Source: a virus
Strand: one strand, 5' to 3'
Virus record (IMG/VR): IMGVR_UViG_3300021093_000054
Span: 1 to 64,000 of that record
Length of the DNA stretch: 64,000 nt
The translations under genes were made by a program, and so were the position numbers. Of the stretch, positions 33,205 through 41,770 are shown one piece after another. The notes under the pieces are model-generated. The model was not told the DNA's origin. It saw nothing but the letters and a program-made list of their open reading frames with translations, and did no database searches. Within the stretch, counting starts at the first letter, position 1. Every line of letters starts with the position of its first letter.

Positions 33205-33547
33205 CACTTTCTTTTAATTTTAATAAATTTTTTATGAAGAACTTTGTTTCTTCTATTTTATCTGGTTCAAAATAAACCTTTATTTGGTAGAATGTTTCCA
33301 TCCCATCCTTTCTTGATAAATATACAAAAATTCCGGATTTGTTTTTTAAGATTGCATCAGTATATGTTAATCCATCTTCATACATATTAATATCACAATA
33401 TTCTAATGTAAATTTTTTTTCAATAAGAAGTTCTGGTGATATTTTAACTTTGGCAAACACTCGGCTCTTTGAATAAAGTTTTCCTTCTTTTTCGTACAAT
33501 AATTTAAGGAACTCATCTTCCTTTTCAAAAAACTTTTTAGATTCCAT
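33194..33547 (-). CDS. Hypothetical protein, 117 aa
   Basis: Basic and acidic clusters, no motif recognised (MESKKFFEKEDEFLKLLYEK...). It overlaps the thioredoxin start by 11 bp and so belongs to the same operon. Confidence 0.6.
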   Translation of the reverse strand: MESKKFFEKEDEFLKLLYEKEGKLYSKSRVFAKVKISPELLIEKKFTLEYCDINMYEDGLTYTDAILKNKSGIFVYLSRKDGMETFYQIKVYFEPDKIEETKFFIKNLLKLKESDGN

Positions 33548-33564
33548 ATTTCAATATTAAAATG

Positions 33565-33586
33565 AAGTGGTGAAAAGTCACCACTT
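33565..33586 (-). terminator. Hairpin after the DUF932 gene
   Basis: AAGTGGTGA (33565-33573) pairs perfectly with TCACCACTT (33578-33586) around AAAG. The following minus-strand sequence is only moderately T-rich. Confidence 0.65.
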
Positions 33587-33591
33587 TATTA

Positions 33592-34347
33592 TTAAATCAT
33601 TGTTTCAGCCAATTCCCAAAGTTTAGTATTAATATTGTTTTGTGATATAATATTTTCAATACTTTTCATTTTTGTTATTTTACCACGATTGTTTGTTACT
33701 TTAACACCACCACGAATAAGTTTTTCTTGTATTACATTAAAAACTTTCCACATATCATCACCTTCATCATCTTTTCTATTTGGTGTTAACAATCCAAGTA
33801 TTTCTAAATCGGTCAATGTTTTTTCACTATTGAATCTGATTTTAGCCGATTCTCGAACAAAATCAATTTTTTCATCAGTTGTTAATTCACGACGCATCAT
33901 ACGACCAACCGATTGTTCAATCATTGGTAATTTTTTAGAAAATGAATCGGCCAATTGTTTAACATCGTCAAGTTGGAACTGATTATGTCTCATTGTAAAT
34001 TTTTCAGCGACTGCTGTAGGTACTGTTAAACCATTAGAACATACCAATCTAAAAAGACCTGAACCCATGGAAAACGCGGCAGTTCCATTATGTGAATTCC
34101 TAACAATTGCCTCAACTAAAGTGTCACCAATTTTTGGTAATTCACCATTACGGAATTTGATTTCGTGAAGACTATGAATACCCTTACCTGTTTGTTTTAC
34201 TGATGATACCTGCCAACCTTCACGGTCAAAAAATTCAATAACTTCTTCTGTTGGTACAAAAGTATATTTGCCAGTCATTTTTGGTGATGGTGAAGTTGCA
34301 AATACTGATGGTGCTGTAGATTTAATTAATTCTGGGGTGTATAACAT
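33592..34347 (-). CDS. DUF932 phage/plasmid protein
   Basis: A 251-aa protein with the DUF932 core: HSLHEIKFRNGELPKIGDTL, RNSHNGTAAFSMGSGLFRLV then CSNGLTVP, and a basic VGRMMRREL region. DUF932 proteins are common on phages and plasmids and include anti-defence candidates; the biochemical role is unsettled. A weak host-like box (TAATTTTG with an 18-nt spacer to TTG) lies near 34370. Confidence 0.85.
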   Translation of the reverse strand: MLYTPELIKSTAPSVFATSPSPKMTGKYTFVPTEEVIEFFDREGWQVSSVKQTGKGIHSLHEIKFRNGELPKIGDTLVEAIVRNSHNGTAAFSMGSGLFRLVCSNGLTVPTAVAEKFTMRHNQFQLDDVKQLADSFSKKLPMIEQSVGRMMRRELTTDEKIDFVRESAKIRFNSEKTLTDLEILGLLTPNRKDDEGDDMWKVFNVIQEKLIRGGVKVTNNRGKITKMKSIENIISQNNINTKLWELAETMI

Positions 34348-34415
34348 ATTTTAGATTTTTTTGATTACACTACAAAATTAGTAATTTTTTTTTAATTACA
34401 AAATTTTATATCAAA

Positions 34416-34706
34416 TTAATTTAAAATAATATCACCAAAGCTTGTTTTTTGAATTACTTTATCAAGATATTTTTCTTTTTGTTTTGTAATTTCTGGAATT
34501 TTTAGTTCAACAACAATACTAACAATCTGATTCCTTGAAAGTACAATGTCTTTTCCTTCTTCAAGATTCTTTTCGCACCTTTCTCTTAATTTTTTGTAGA
34601 AATCGTCTTTTTGTAAATCACCAATTAATGTAATTAAATCATTTGGGTTATTTTCAAAGAAATTGACTAACTGAGTTATATAAATTTCTAAATCAACATT
34701 TTTCAT
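34416..34706 (-). CDS. Hypothetical protein, 96 aa
   Basis: Helical acidic protein (MKNVDLEIYITQLVNFFENN...). It lies between DUF932 and the large LRR protein. No family recognised. Confidence 0.6.
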   Translation of the reverse strand: MKNVDLEIYITQLVNFFENNPNDLITLIGDLQKDDFYKKLRERCEKNLEEGKDIVLSRNQIVSIVVELKIPEITKQKEKYLDKVIQKTSFGDIILN

Positions 34707-34738
34707 AAAAAATTTTTAGAATTAAGTTTTTACTAATA

Positions 34739-36709
34739 TCATCCTAATTCTGAACACATGTCAAAATATTCGTCAGGTCTATTTGTGTCCCAAAGTGTTG
34801 CGCCAGGTTCAATACTAAAATAATTTTTTAGTCCGGCTGGTAGATTTTCTTCTTTAAGATTGTCTGAACCAAGAATTGATATAAAGTCTAAACAATAGAT
34901 ATCTGCAATCGATTCTGGTAAAGTTTTTAAATTTTTATTGTTTGTTAAGTTAAGGAACGACAATCTTTTTAAATTTCCAATTTCTTCTGGTAATTCACTA
35001 ATAATATTTTCAAATACCAAAGTTCTAACATTTGTAAATTTAGAAATACTTGATGGTATTTTTATTACAATAGTGTCATCTTTACTTTTATTTTCTATTT
35101 GTAAGAATCTTGTATCTTCCGGAATCAAATCAAATAATTCTTCAAGACCAAACATTCTGGCGTATTTAGCATTTGCGTCAGTTGGGTATGCAATACCAAC
35201 AAAATTTGTTTTAAAGTCAGTTGTAAGTTCGTTTCTATATTTTTGTTTAAGACTTTTTAAGTACGGTCTCATTTCTTTACTTAACACAACTTCGATATCA
35301 TTTTCTGAAAGGTCTTTCAAAGATTTTTGTAATAGTTTTTCTTTCTTCTTTGAAACATAATATGACATTCCACTTGGTGATAAACTTCTTACCATTGCGG
35401 CGCTTAATTCATTTCCAAGACCAATATATTTCTTTTGTAGTTCTTCTGGTAAATTACCAAATATATCTGCACCTTTTTGACCCATACCATTAAAGTCAGG
35501 ACCTCTAAGTTCCATCCATAATTCAATTTCTTGTTCACTTCCAAGTTCTGCTAGAGGGTCTGTTGTTGAAAGGTTGTAGTGTTTATATCTATTTAACTTT
35601 TCCTGGTCTTCTTGTGTATATGGTTTTGCTTCCAAATATTGTTTTTTACCATCTAATACCGGAACTTTTTTAGTAATTTCAGACCAAGGAATTACAGTAG
35701 ATCCAGCATATCTTCCAGAGTTAGAACCATCAGCAAGTCTCATTTCCCCATATCTATCAACCAAAATTACAGTTGCGTAATTCAAATCAGAAGAAGGTAA
35801 ATTTTTATTAATGATATAATAAAGTGTTAGGTTTTGATTCAATCTATAATTGTAATAATAGTTTCCTGAACCTTCCCAAGATGTACACCATCTTCTATCT
35901 GGTGCATGTTTTTTTCTAATGTTAATACACTTATGTTTTTGATCTGGTGCAAATATTAACACATCATCATCTTCATAAGGAATATTAACATCACTTAAAT
36001 CAATTTCTGGAACCGAATATTCACTTTCTTCCATTGGTGTATAACCATCAACAATATGTTCAAATTCTTCAAAATTCATAAACTTACTCAACTTTGAATT
36101 AATTGGTAGAAGTTCAAAGTGTCTAACAAATCTTTTCGCTCTTGGTAAGAAAGTTGTCATTGCATCTTCATCCGGATTTTCTTCGTGGAATTTTTGTGTA
36201 ATTGCAGCAACAAGTTCGTTTATTCCTTGGTTATTAAATTTCGAAAAGTATTTAGCAACTAATTCATTAAGTTCGGTAGGATTAAATGACAATACATCTC
36301 TTTTAAATTCTTTAAGTTTTGGGAAATGTGTTTTAACTTCGAAAAACTTTTTGATATTAAGTTTTGTTAATTGTAAATCAACTTGTACTGTTCCTCTCCA
36401 TTTATTGATATAATCTTGAACCATACCTTCAAGGTCTTTTTTACTTTTTTGTTTTGTAGATTTGTCAGTAATTAATTTTTTAACCTTATCATAGTCGTGT
36501 TTAAAAATGTCTCTATCTTCATTATCAAATGCTGCCTTAAATCTTTCAAAATCGGCAATTGTTTTTCTGATATCTTCTTCAGTATCTTCTGTCTGTTTAG
36601 AAAACTTATCCACAAGTTTTTTAACTGTTGATTCTGGGTATTCTAAAAGTATTTTTTTTGTTTGTAAATTTTCTTTTACAACTTTAGATAGAAGTCCAAG
36701 TAATTCCAT
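34739..36709 (-). CDS. WC-motif family protein with leucine-rich repeats, copy 3 of 3
   Basis: A 656-aa protein. Residues 1-23 (MELLGLLSKVVKENLQTKKI then LLE) end in LLE like the candidate capsid-targeting peptides. The middle carries the family core: VNIPYEDDDVLIFAPDQKH, RRWCTSWEGSGNYYYNYRLN near residue 265, and LTLYYIINK. The C-terminal 110 residues contain leucine-rich repeats (NLKRLSFLNLTNNKNLKTLP). The LRRs suggest protein binding; the combination is unusual. A late-type box lies upstream. Possibly a virion protein delivered to the host (inference). Confidence 0.75.
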   Translation of the reverse strand: MELLGLLSKVVKENLQTKKILLEYPESTVKKLVDKFSKQTEDTEEDIRKTIADFERFKAAFDNEDRDIFKHDYDKVKKLITDKSTKQKSKKDLEGMVQDYINKWRGTVQVDLQLTKLNIKKFFEVKTHFPKLKEFKRDVLSFNPTELNELVAKYFSKFNNQGINELVAAITQKFHEENPDEDAMTTFLPRAKRFVRHFELLPINSKLSKFMNFEEFEHIVDGYTPMEESEYSVPEIDLSDVNIPYEDDDVLIFAPDQKHKCINIRKKHAPDRRWCTSWEGSGNYYYNYRLNQNLTLYYIINKNLPSSDLNYATVILVDRYGEMRLADGSNSGRYAGSTVIPWSEITKKVPVLDGKKQYLEAKPYTQEDQEKLNRYKHYNLSTTDPLAELGSEQEIELWMELRGPDFNGMGQKGADIFGNLPEELQKKYIGLGNELSAAMVRSLSPSGMSYYVSKKKEKLLQKSLKDLSENDIEVVLSKEMRPYLKSLKQKYRNELTTDFKTNFVGIAYPTDANAKYARMFGLEELFDLIPEDTRFLQIENKSKDDTIVIKIPSSISKFTNVRTLVFENIISELPEEIGNLKRLSFLNLTNNKNLKTLPESIADIYCLDFISILGSDNLKEENLPAGLKNYFSIEPGATLWDTNRPDEYFDMCSELG

Positions 36710-36722
36710 AAATTATTTTATT

Positions 36723-36730
36723 TATAAATA
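36723..36730 (-). promoter_or_regulatory. Candidate late-promoter box TATTTATA
   Basis: Minus-sense box 13 nt before the ATG at 36709. Confidence 0.45.
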
Positions 36731-36753
36731 TTATAAAACATTAAAAAATTAAG

Positions 36754-36761
36754 TATTTATT
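36754..36761 (+). promoter_or_regulatory. Candidate late-promoter box TATTTATT
   Basis: Plus-sense box 42 nt before the small membrane gene at 36804, divergent from the box at 36723. Confidence 0.35.
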
Positions 36762-36803
36762 GTTTATATGTCAAATCACATCAATTATTATTTAAAATAA
36801 AAA

Positions 36804-36965
36804 ATGGAAAATAAAGAATCAACAAAAGTAGGTTGTCAAGCCTGTAAAACAAATAAAGGTGTTATAAGAACACAAAGATTAGTTTTTACTTTAGGAACTA
36901 TAATATCAGTATTGGCTGTTTATGGTGGTATAAGATTGATTCAAGATATTTCTTCTTTATTTTAA
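36804..36965 (+). CDS. Small membrane protein, 53 aa
   Basis: A polar N-terminus with CQAC (possible metal site) precedes one hydrophobic helix (LVFTLGTIISVLAVYGGI). It overlaps the convergent DnaJ gene by 4 bp. Function unknown. Confidence 0.6.
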   Translation: MENKESTKVGCQACKTNKGVIRTQRLVFTLGTIISVLAVYGGIRLIQDISSLF

Positions 36966-37888
36966 TCCCTATGATATTTGACAAATTGGTTAATTAATAA
37001 ATCACCAATAGTTTCTAATTTAAAACCTTTTGATTTAACTCTGAGTGGTTTTGAAGTATCAAATGTCTTTGGAAATTTTATTGTTAAGGGTCCGTCTGGA
37101 TGTGGGATTTCAAAAGATTGTCCTTTTAAATCTTCTAAATCAAAATAAATATCATAAACAAGGTTGTTACCATACTTTTGGAAATTATTTTCTTTTTCCA
37201 ATTGTATTCTAACAATCAAATCACCAAAAATACCATTTCTAAAATCACCCATTGATTGTAATCTCAAAAATTGTCCGTCATCAATGCCGTGTGGTATTTT
37301 CACTTCAACATTTTTCATTTCGTCTTTGGTACCACTTCCAGAACAAACAAAACAAGGGTTTACCAAAACGTGTCCAGAACCACCACAACCATTACATTGC
37401 ATTGAAACCATCTGAATAAACATTCCATTACCCATCTGTTTTAATATTTGTCCAGATCCATTACAAGTCGCACAAACCCTTTTATCACCACCACTTCCAC
37501 TACAAGTATCACAACTTGTTTTTCTTTTGAATGTTATATTTTTCTTCTGACCTAAATATGATTCAAGTGTACCAATATTGACAGTTATATTTGTTGTGTG
37601 TGTTCTTTTTTCTTGTCTTTGATTGAACATAGAATTGAACATTTCCTGGAAAGTGGTTCCAAATCCACCATTCATTCCTGCAAAAGGATTTTTTCTTTCA
37701 ATATCATACCGTTGTCTTTTTTTTTCATCACCAACAATATCGTATGCAACTGAAATTTGTTTGAATAGTTCTTCGTCGCCACCTTTATCCGGATGGTTTT
37801 CTTTAACTAACTTTCTATATGCTTTTTTTATTTCATCTTGTGCTGCAGTTTCTTCAACACCTAATATCGAATAATAATCAGTATTCAT
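36962..37888 (-). CDS. dnaJ: DnaJ-like (Hsp40) co-chaperone
   Basis: A 308-aa protein with an N-terminal J domain (YYSILGVEETAAQDEIKKAY, HPD in ENHPDKGGDEELFK) and a short Gly/Phe linker. Four CxxCxGxG-type units follow (CDTCSGSGG, CATCNGSGQ, CNGCGGSGH, CFVCSGSG) binding two zincs, then the substrate-binding domain, which is shorter than in bacterial DnaJ (about 375 aa). It would direct host DnaK to phage substrates such as head or fibre proteins. Phage-encoded DnaJ of this full type is uncommon. Confidence 0.93.
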   Translation of the reverse strand: MNTDYYSILGVEETAAQDEIKKAYRKLVKENHPDKGGDEELFKQISVAYDIVGDEKKRQRYDIERKNPFAGMNGGFGTTFQEMFNSMFNQRQEKRTHTTNITVNIGTLESYLGQKKNITFKRKTSCDTCSGSGGDKRVCATCNGSGQILKQMGNGMFIQMVSMQCNGCGGSGHVLVNPCFVCSGSGTKDEMKNVEVKIPHGIDDGQFLRLQSMGDFRNGIFGDLIVRIQLEKENNFQKYGNNLVYDIYFDLEDLKGQSFEIPHPDGPLTIKFPKTFDTSKPLRVKSKGFKLETIGDLLINQFVKYHRD

Positions 37889-37934
37889 TTATTGTTTCTT
37901 TTTGATATTTTTATATAAAGATAAAAAAAATTTT

Positions 37935-38573
37935 ATGAAATATCTAATAGTTCTATTCAAAAATAAAGAAAGGAAAAAAATAATCAAGAAGTTTAAAACC
38001 TATGAAAGGGCTAAAAAATTTTTAGATAATAGAATTTCTAACAATAATATTGTTTTTGATAAACAGATTGAAAATGGTAAGACTTGTAGTTTTGAAATTG
38101 GTCTATTGGAAAAAAATTCAAGTAATTTTGATTTATATTTTGTAAAAGATGAATTAGGTAGACAAGTCAAAGTAGATTTAGATGATTCTGAATATAAAAT
38201 TTTACAGATACAAAAATATCAAATAGAAGAATTAATTTTTGATATTTCAAAAAATAAAAAATTAACAATAGATGAATTCATTTCTAATTATTTAAAACGC
38301 GGTTCAATTAAATTAATATCAAAACTAAATAATAAAATTGTTGTCCAGGATGACGATAATTTTAATTTATTTTCACTTAAGAGTGAAGAAGATTGTTATC
38401 GATTTACCCAAGTATTGCAAACGTATATGTTAGAAAAGAAAAGAGGTGATTGTATTATTGTTTTAGATTCATCTTTACCTCAAAAAAAATACCTTTATTC
38501 TCTTTTAGAGTCCAAAGGTATTTCAAAATCAATTCTATATAAAAAATCAACTACTTTTTTTACTGGTGAATAG
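37935..38573 (+). CDS. Hypothetical protein, 212 aa
   Basis: Lys-rich soluble protein beginning MKYLIVLFKNKERKKIIKKF; the ATG at 37935 is preferred over upstream non-ATG codons. The C-terminus (CIIVLDSSLPQKKYLYSLLE) suggests an alpha/beta domain. It overlaps its convergent neighbour by 27 bp. No family recognised. Confidence 0.65.
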   Translation: MKYLIVLFKNKERKKIIKKFKTYERAKKFLDNRISNNNIVFDKQIENGKTCSFEIGLLEKNSSNFDLYFVKDELGRQVKVDLDDSEYKILQIQKYQIEELIFDISKNKKLTIDEFISNYLKRGSIKLISKLNNKIVVQDDDNFNLFSLKSEEDCYRFTQVLQTYMLEKKRGDCIIVLDSSLPQKKYLYSLLESKGISKSILYKKSTTFFTGE

Positions 38574-38867
38574 TTTTCTTAGTTTAGAAAAAAAAGTTTC
38601 TTTTATGATTTCTTCTTCAATCATTATAGGTTCTTCTTTGTATGAATTTTCCAATATGAAGACAATTTCGGTACCAGATATATCTATTTTAATCTGAGTA
38701 TCATCAATTTTTAAATTTCTAAAATTTGATTTAACAAAATTAAAATCGATTTGGTTTAATTCATATATCAATACAGACTTACTTCTTGGGAATAACCCTT
38801 GAATACCATCAACAATTAAAGCCAACTTTCCTAATGAATCTTCAAAACTGTTTTGATTCTCTGCCAT
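38547..38867 (-). CDS. Hypothetical protein, 106 aa
   Basis: Alpha/beta N-terminal part (DSLGKLALIVDGIQGLFPRS) and a basic C-terminal helix (FFSKLRKLFTSKKSS). Part of a cluster of overlapping small genes at 38.5-39.8 kb. No family recognised. Confidence 0.6.
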   Translation of the reverse strand: MAENQNSFEDSLGKLALIVDGIQGLFPRSKSVLIYELNQIDFNFVKSNFRNLKIDDTQIKIDISGTEIVFILENSYKEEPIMIEEEIIKETFFSKLRKLFTSKKSS

Positions 38868-39022
38868 AGTGAAATTTTTTCTTTTTTAATTGGTGTTATT
38901 TCTTCTTTCTTTAATTTTTTAATCTGTTGAATGAAGTTTAATTTTTCTTTTTCTAAACTTTCCTGATCTTTTTTAATTTCATTCATTAACCACTCCATCT
39001 GGTTTTCCTGTTTGGTCTTCAT
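38831..39022 (-). CDS. Small coiled-coil protein, 63 aa
   Basis: Nearly all helical and Lys/Glu-rich (LMNEIKKDQESLEKEKLNFI). It overlaps both neighbours by about 40 bp, more than usual here, so it is less certain than the flanking genes. Confidence 0.5.
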   Translation of the reverse strand: MKTKQENQMEWLMNEIKKDQESLEKEKLNFIQQIKKLKKEEITPIKKEKISLWQRIKTVLKIH

Positions 39023-39407
39023 CTTCTAACCGTAAATTAAATTCTTTTATATCAAATTTTAAAGTTTGTAATTTGTCTAAGTTTTGTTTTTCAAAAATTT
39101 TCTTCAATTCTTCTACTTTGTTGATAAATAAAACTTCTTTTTCTTCTAATTCTTTATTATAGTCAATAATAGATTTTATATTATTAATTGTTAGTGAAAC
39201 TTCTTTTTCATGGAAATCACTAACAAATGAAATTAGTCTCATATTTGGTTGTGGATTGTCTTGTTCAACAACCTTGCCTTCAACAGTAAACTTTTTTGGT
39301 ATTTTCCAATTTTGTGAAATTTCAACATCAATTGATAAATAACCTTTGAGTTTTCTAATTGATTTCATATAAGGAAATATTTTTTCTAATTCTTTAAAAA
39401 ATGTCAT
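38979..39407 (-). CDS. Hypothetical protein, 142 aa
   Basis: Beta-rich first half (KLKGYLSIDVEISQNWKIPK) and a coiled-coil second half (KELEEKEVLFINKVEELKKI). Possible virion or assembly protein; no family recognised. Confidence 0.6.
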   Translation of the reverse strand: MTFFKELEKIFPYMKSIRKLKGYLSIDVEISQNWKIPKKFTVEGKVVEQDNPQPNMRLISFVSDFHEKEVSLTINNIKSIIDYNKELEEKEVLFINKVEELKKIFEKQNLDKLQTLKFDIKEFNLRLEDEDQTGKPDGVVNE

Positions 39408-39412
39408 AATTT

Positions 39413-39598
39413 TTAATTTAAAAGGTAAGTTATTATATAAGAAAGAAAAACACCAAAAATAATAATTTCAATCTTTGAAAAAGTTAATACTGTAGGTGGG
39501 TCATTGAATAATGACAAAATAAACATAAAACTGATTCTTGTTACACTTAAAATTGAAAAAACAAAAAGAAATAAAAAAATATTATCTACACCAAACAT
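39413..39598 (-). CDS. Two-helix membrane protein, 61 aa
   Basis: Two hydrophobic stretches (IFLFLFVFSILSVTRISFMF and IIIFGVFLSYIITYLL) separated by a polar FNDPPTVLTFSK loop. The small size and topology would also suit a holin, but the location gives no proof. Confidence 0.55.
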   Translation of the reverse strand: MFGVDNIFLFLFVFSILSVTRISFMFILSLFNDPPTVLTFSKIEIIIFGVFLSYIITYLLN

Positions 39599-39600
39599 AA

Positions 39601-39777
39601 TTAATTTTTTCTTGATTCCAGAACTTCTTTTCTTAACACTTGCATCAAATCTTTTAATTCTTGTGCTGTTTTTCTAACTCTTGTTCCAGCTGTTTTGTTT
39701 CCTTTTTCAAATTTGTCATAATCAAAACTTAATGACTCCACAAGGGTTTTAACTTTTTGAATTGTTGTCTCCTCCAT
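39601..39777 (-). CDS. Histone H1-like protein (Hc1 type), 58 aa
   Basis: Reads FEKGNKTAGTRVRKTAQELK at about residues 23-42, close to the conserved FEKGNKAAGTRARK region of Bacteroidetes and Chlamydiales Hc1-type histone H1 homologues. It is mostly helical and basic. Such proteins bind DNA non-specifically. A phage copy may compact phage DNA or compete on the host nucleoid (inference). It also helps identify the host phylum. Confidence 0.75.
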   Translation of the reverse strand: MEETTIQKVKTLVESLSFDYDKFEKGNKTAGTRVRKTAQELKDLMQVLRKEVLESRKN

Positions 39778-39831
39778 TTTTTTATTATAAAAGTTTATTT
39801 TTAATATAATTTAATATTTTATTATACATTG

Positions 39832-40305
39832 TCAATAGATAACTGTCATATTACTATCTATGGACCTATATATTGTTAAAATAACATCTAAATCTGATTT
39901 TGTGAATGGTTTTTTTCTATCGAACATATCAACAAAAAATTCTGGTATTGATTTTTTAACTTTGTCTTCTGGGTGATTATAAAATATTTCCTTAAAGAAG
40001 TCTTTGAAGTAATCATAGTGTTCACCGGTTTCATTAATTAAGATATTTTCTTTTTCAAATGTTTCTATTGTTTTTTTCCAACACCAATTAAAGTGATTGA
40101 GGTTGTCTTTGTCAGACATTTCTATTTTACTTTCTCGTTCTTCTTCACTACCGCCAAGGTATGTGTCATATAGTATTGTAACGAGTGTATATGTAAAATC
40201 ATAAAATAGGTCCATTTTTTCAAATACAATGTTATTTGTTTTGAACCAGATATCAACTTCACTATATTCTAATTGTTGTGTCAGGTAATTAAAAAAATTC
40301 TCCAT
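39832..40305 (-). CDS. Hypothetical protein, 157 aa
   Basis: Aromatic acidic soluble protein beginning MENFFNYLTQQLEYSEVD. Its ATG lies inside the stem of a terminator hairpin, and the terminator's T-run is read as the Phe-Phe codons. Translation may therefore depend on how that hairpin folds. No family recognised. Confidence 0.65.
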   Translation of the reverse strand: MENFFNYLTQQLEYSEVDIWFKTNNIVFEKMDLFYDFTYTLVTILYDTYLGGSEEERESKIEMSDKDNLNHFNWCWKKTIETFEKENILINETGEHYDYFKDFFKEIFYNHPEDKVKKSIPEFFVDMFDRKKPFTKSDLDVILTIYRSIDSNMTVIY

Positions 40306-40326
40306 AAGATGTGTTCTTATGGAGAA
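40291..40326 (-). terminator. Terminator overlapping a start codon
   Basis: TTCTCCATAAGA (40298-40309) pairs with TCTTATGGAGAA (40315-40326), a perfect 12-bp stem followed on the minus strand by seven T. It ends the gene 40355-41749, while the CAT at 40303-40305 is the start codon of the next gene. Confidence 0.88.
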
Positions 40327-40354
40327 TAATAAGTTTAATTATGACTTTTGTAAA

Positions 40355-41749
40355 TTATTGTGTCCTTTTTGAATAATTCATTAATTCTGAAATTCTTTTA
40401 AATTCTTCCTTAACTTTTTTACGTTTTTTAGGTTTTTCATCAAAAACGGGACTTGGTACTCTACCATATGATTCGTCTTTCCATTTTGATAATTGGTCAG
40501 ATGCAAAATATTCGCCAAATTTATCATTAACACCTGTGTTTTCTGCGTTTACCCAATCTTGGTTATTTCCGTTGCTTGAACTCCCTTTGATTTGTTTTTC
40601 AATGGTATCTTTTTTAGGTTTTATTTCATCATAATCAGGAATATTTTGTCCACCAATTTCAATATTGTAATCTGTACCTTCTTGATCAATTTCATAAGCC
40701 TTTTTATCCATTTTAGCTAACTGACCATTTCCTTTTGGAAAATGTTTTGGGTTTGTTTCATATTTACCTTTTGACCCATCTTTAATGTAATCTATCATCT
40801 TTTTTGCGACAGATTTTAAATAGTCTTTATTTTCTTTTCCAGATTCTTTATGAATTTTTTCGTACTTTCCAAGACCTTTTGGTGTTGCACCTTTTTTGAT
40901 ATTATCTTTTTCTTCTTTTACAATATTTTCAATAATATCAATAACTTCACTTTCACTAAACAAAGCACTTTCATCACCATCAACTAATCTATATAGTGTT
41001 TCTTCTAAATTAGAATTATCGGTGTATTCTTTATCACCCATTTTAAATTTACCTCCTTTAGGTGTTTGTTTTAATTTATTGGTAAAAGCATTTCCTTCTT
41101 CCATTTCTTCATCAACATCAACTTTACCTTTTCCTGGCCATCCTTTTTTGGATCTTTTTGCAAAATATAGTTCAGACATTTTTTCTTTTAATCTTTTAGG
41201 GACTTTTTCACCTTTTTCTTGATATTTTTGAGTTAAATCCTTTAAACTTCTAATTTGTAAATCTATATCTGCAATTGATTTACCAGCATGTTCACCAGTT
41301 TTTTTAACTTTGACATCACCTTTCCATTTTTCATCTAATGGTATACCACCAGTACCAAACTGACCACCACCACATTCTTCACACATTTTACCTTCCATAT
41401 AATCACCTTTCATACTACCACCACATTCCATACAATCTTTTTCTTGTACATCACCTCTTAACATTTTAAAGTCTTGTCGGTCTAATCTTCCGTTTCTATT
41501 TTTATCAAGTTTACGCTGTCCTCCGTGAAGTTTTTCAAGCATTTCAGCACCACCACCTTTCATAGCACCACATTCAACACATTCACCTTCATAAAATTCA
41601 TTACTACCACATTCACATACATTACCTTCTGCAACATAATCAAATGAATCTGATTTTATTTTTTCCATAACTTTATTGGCTTTATCCTCTAAAGTTTCAA
41701 GAATTATTTTATTTGCTAGTCTTTTTAAATATTCTTTAGAATTTCTCAT
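40355..41749 (-). CDS. Large zinc-ribbon and EF-hand protein with capsid-targeting-like N-terminus
   Basis: A 464-aa, Lys/Gly/Asp-rich protein. Residues 1-18 (MRNSKEYLKRLANKIILE) end in ILE. Then come CECGSNEFYEGECVECG, an EF-hand loop LDKNRNGRLDRQDFKML, and CMECGGSMKG...MCEECGGGQ, giving at least four CxxC pairs around the calcium-binding loop. The rest is low-complexity and basic. Similar EF-hand or zinc-ribbon proteins occur in virions of other large phages. A head-internal protein is likely (inference). Confidence 0.75.
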   Translation of the reverse strand: MRNSKEYLKRLANKIILETLEDKANKVMEKIKSDSFDYVAEGNVCECGSNEFYEGECVECGAMKGGGAEMLEKLHGGQRKLDKNRNGRLDRQDFKMLRGDVQEKDCMECGGSMKGDYMEGKMCEECGGGQFGTGGIPLDEKWKGDVKVKKTGEHAGKSIADIDLQIRSLKDLTQKYQEKGEKVPKRLKEKMSELYFAKRSKKGWPGKGKVDVDEEMEEGNAFTNKLKQTPKGGKFKMGDKEYTDNSNLEETLYRLVDGDESALFSESEVIDIIENIVKEEKDNIKKGATPKGLGKYEKIHKESGKENKDYLKSVAKKMIDYIKDGSKGKYETNPKHFPKGNGQLAKMDKKAYEIDQEGTDYNIEIGGQNIPDYDEIKPKKDTIEKQIKGSSSNGNNQDWVNAENTGVNDKFGEYFASDQLSKWKDESYGRVPSPVFDEKPKKRKKVKEEFKRISELMNYSKRTQ

Positions 41750-41761
41750 TTCGTTTTTTAT

Positions 41762-41769
41762 TATAAATA
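41762..41769 (-). promoter_or_regulatory. Candidate late-promoter box TATTTATA
   Basis: Minus-sense box 12 nt before the ATG at 41749; it overlaps the last codons region of the upstream gene. Confidence 0.45.
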
Positions 41770-41770
41770 T

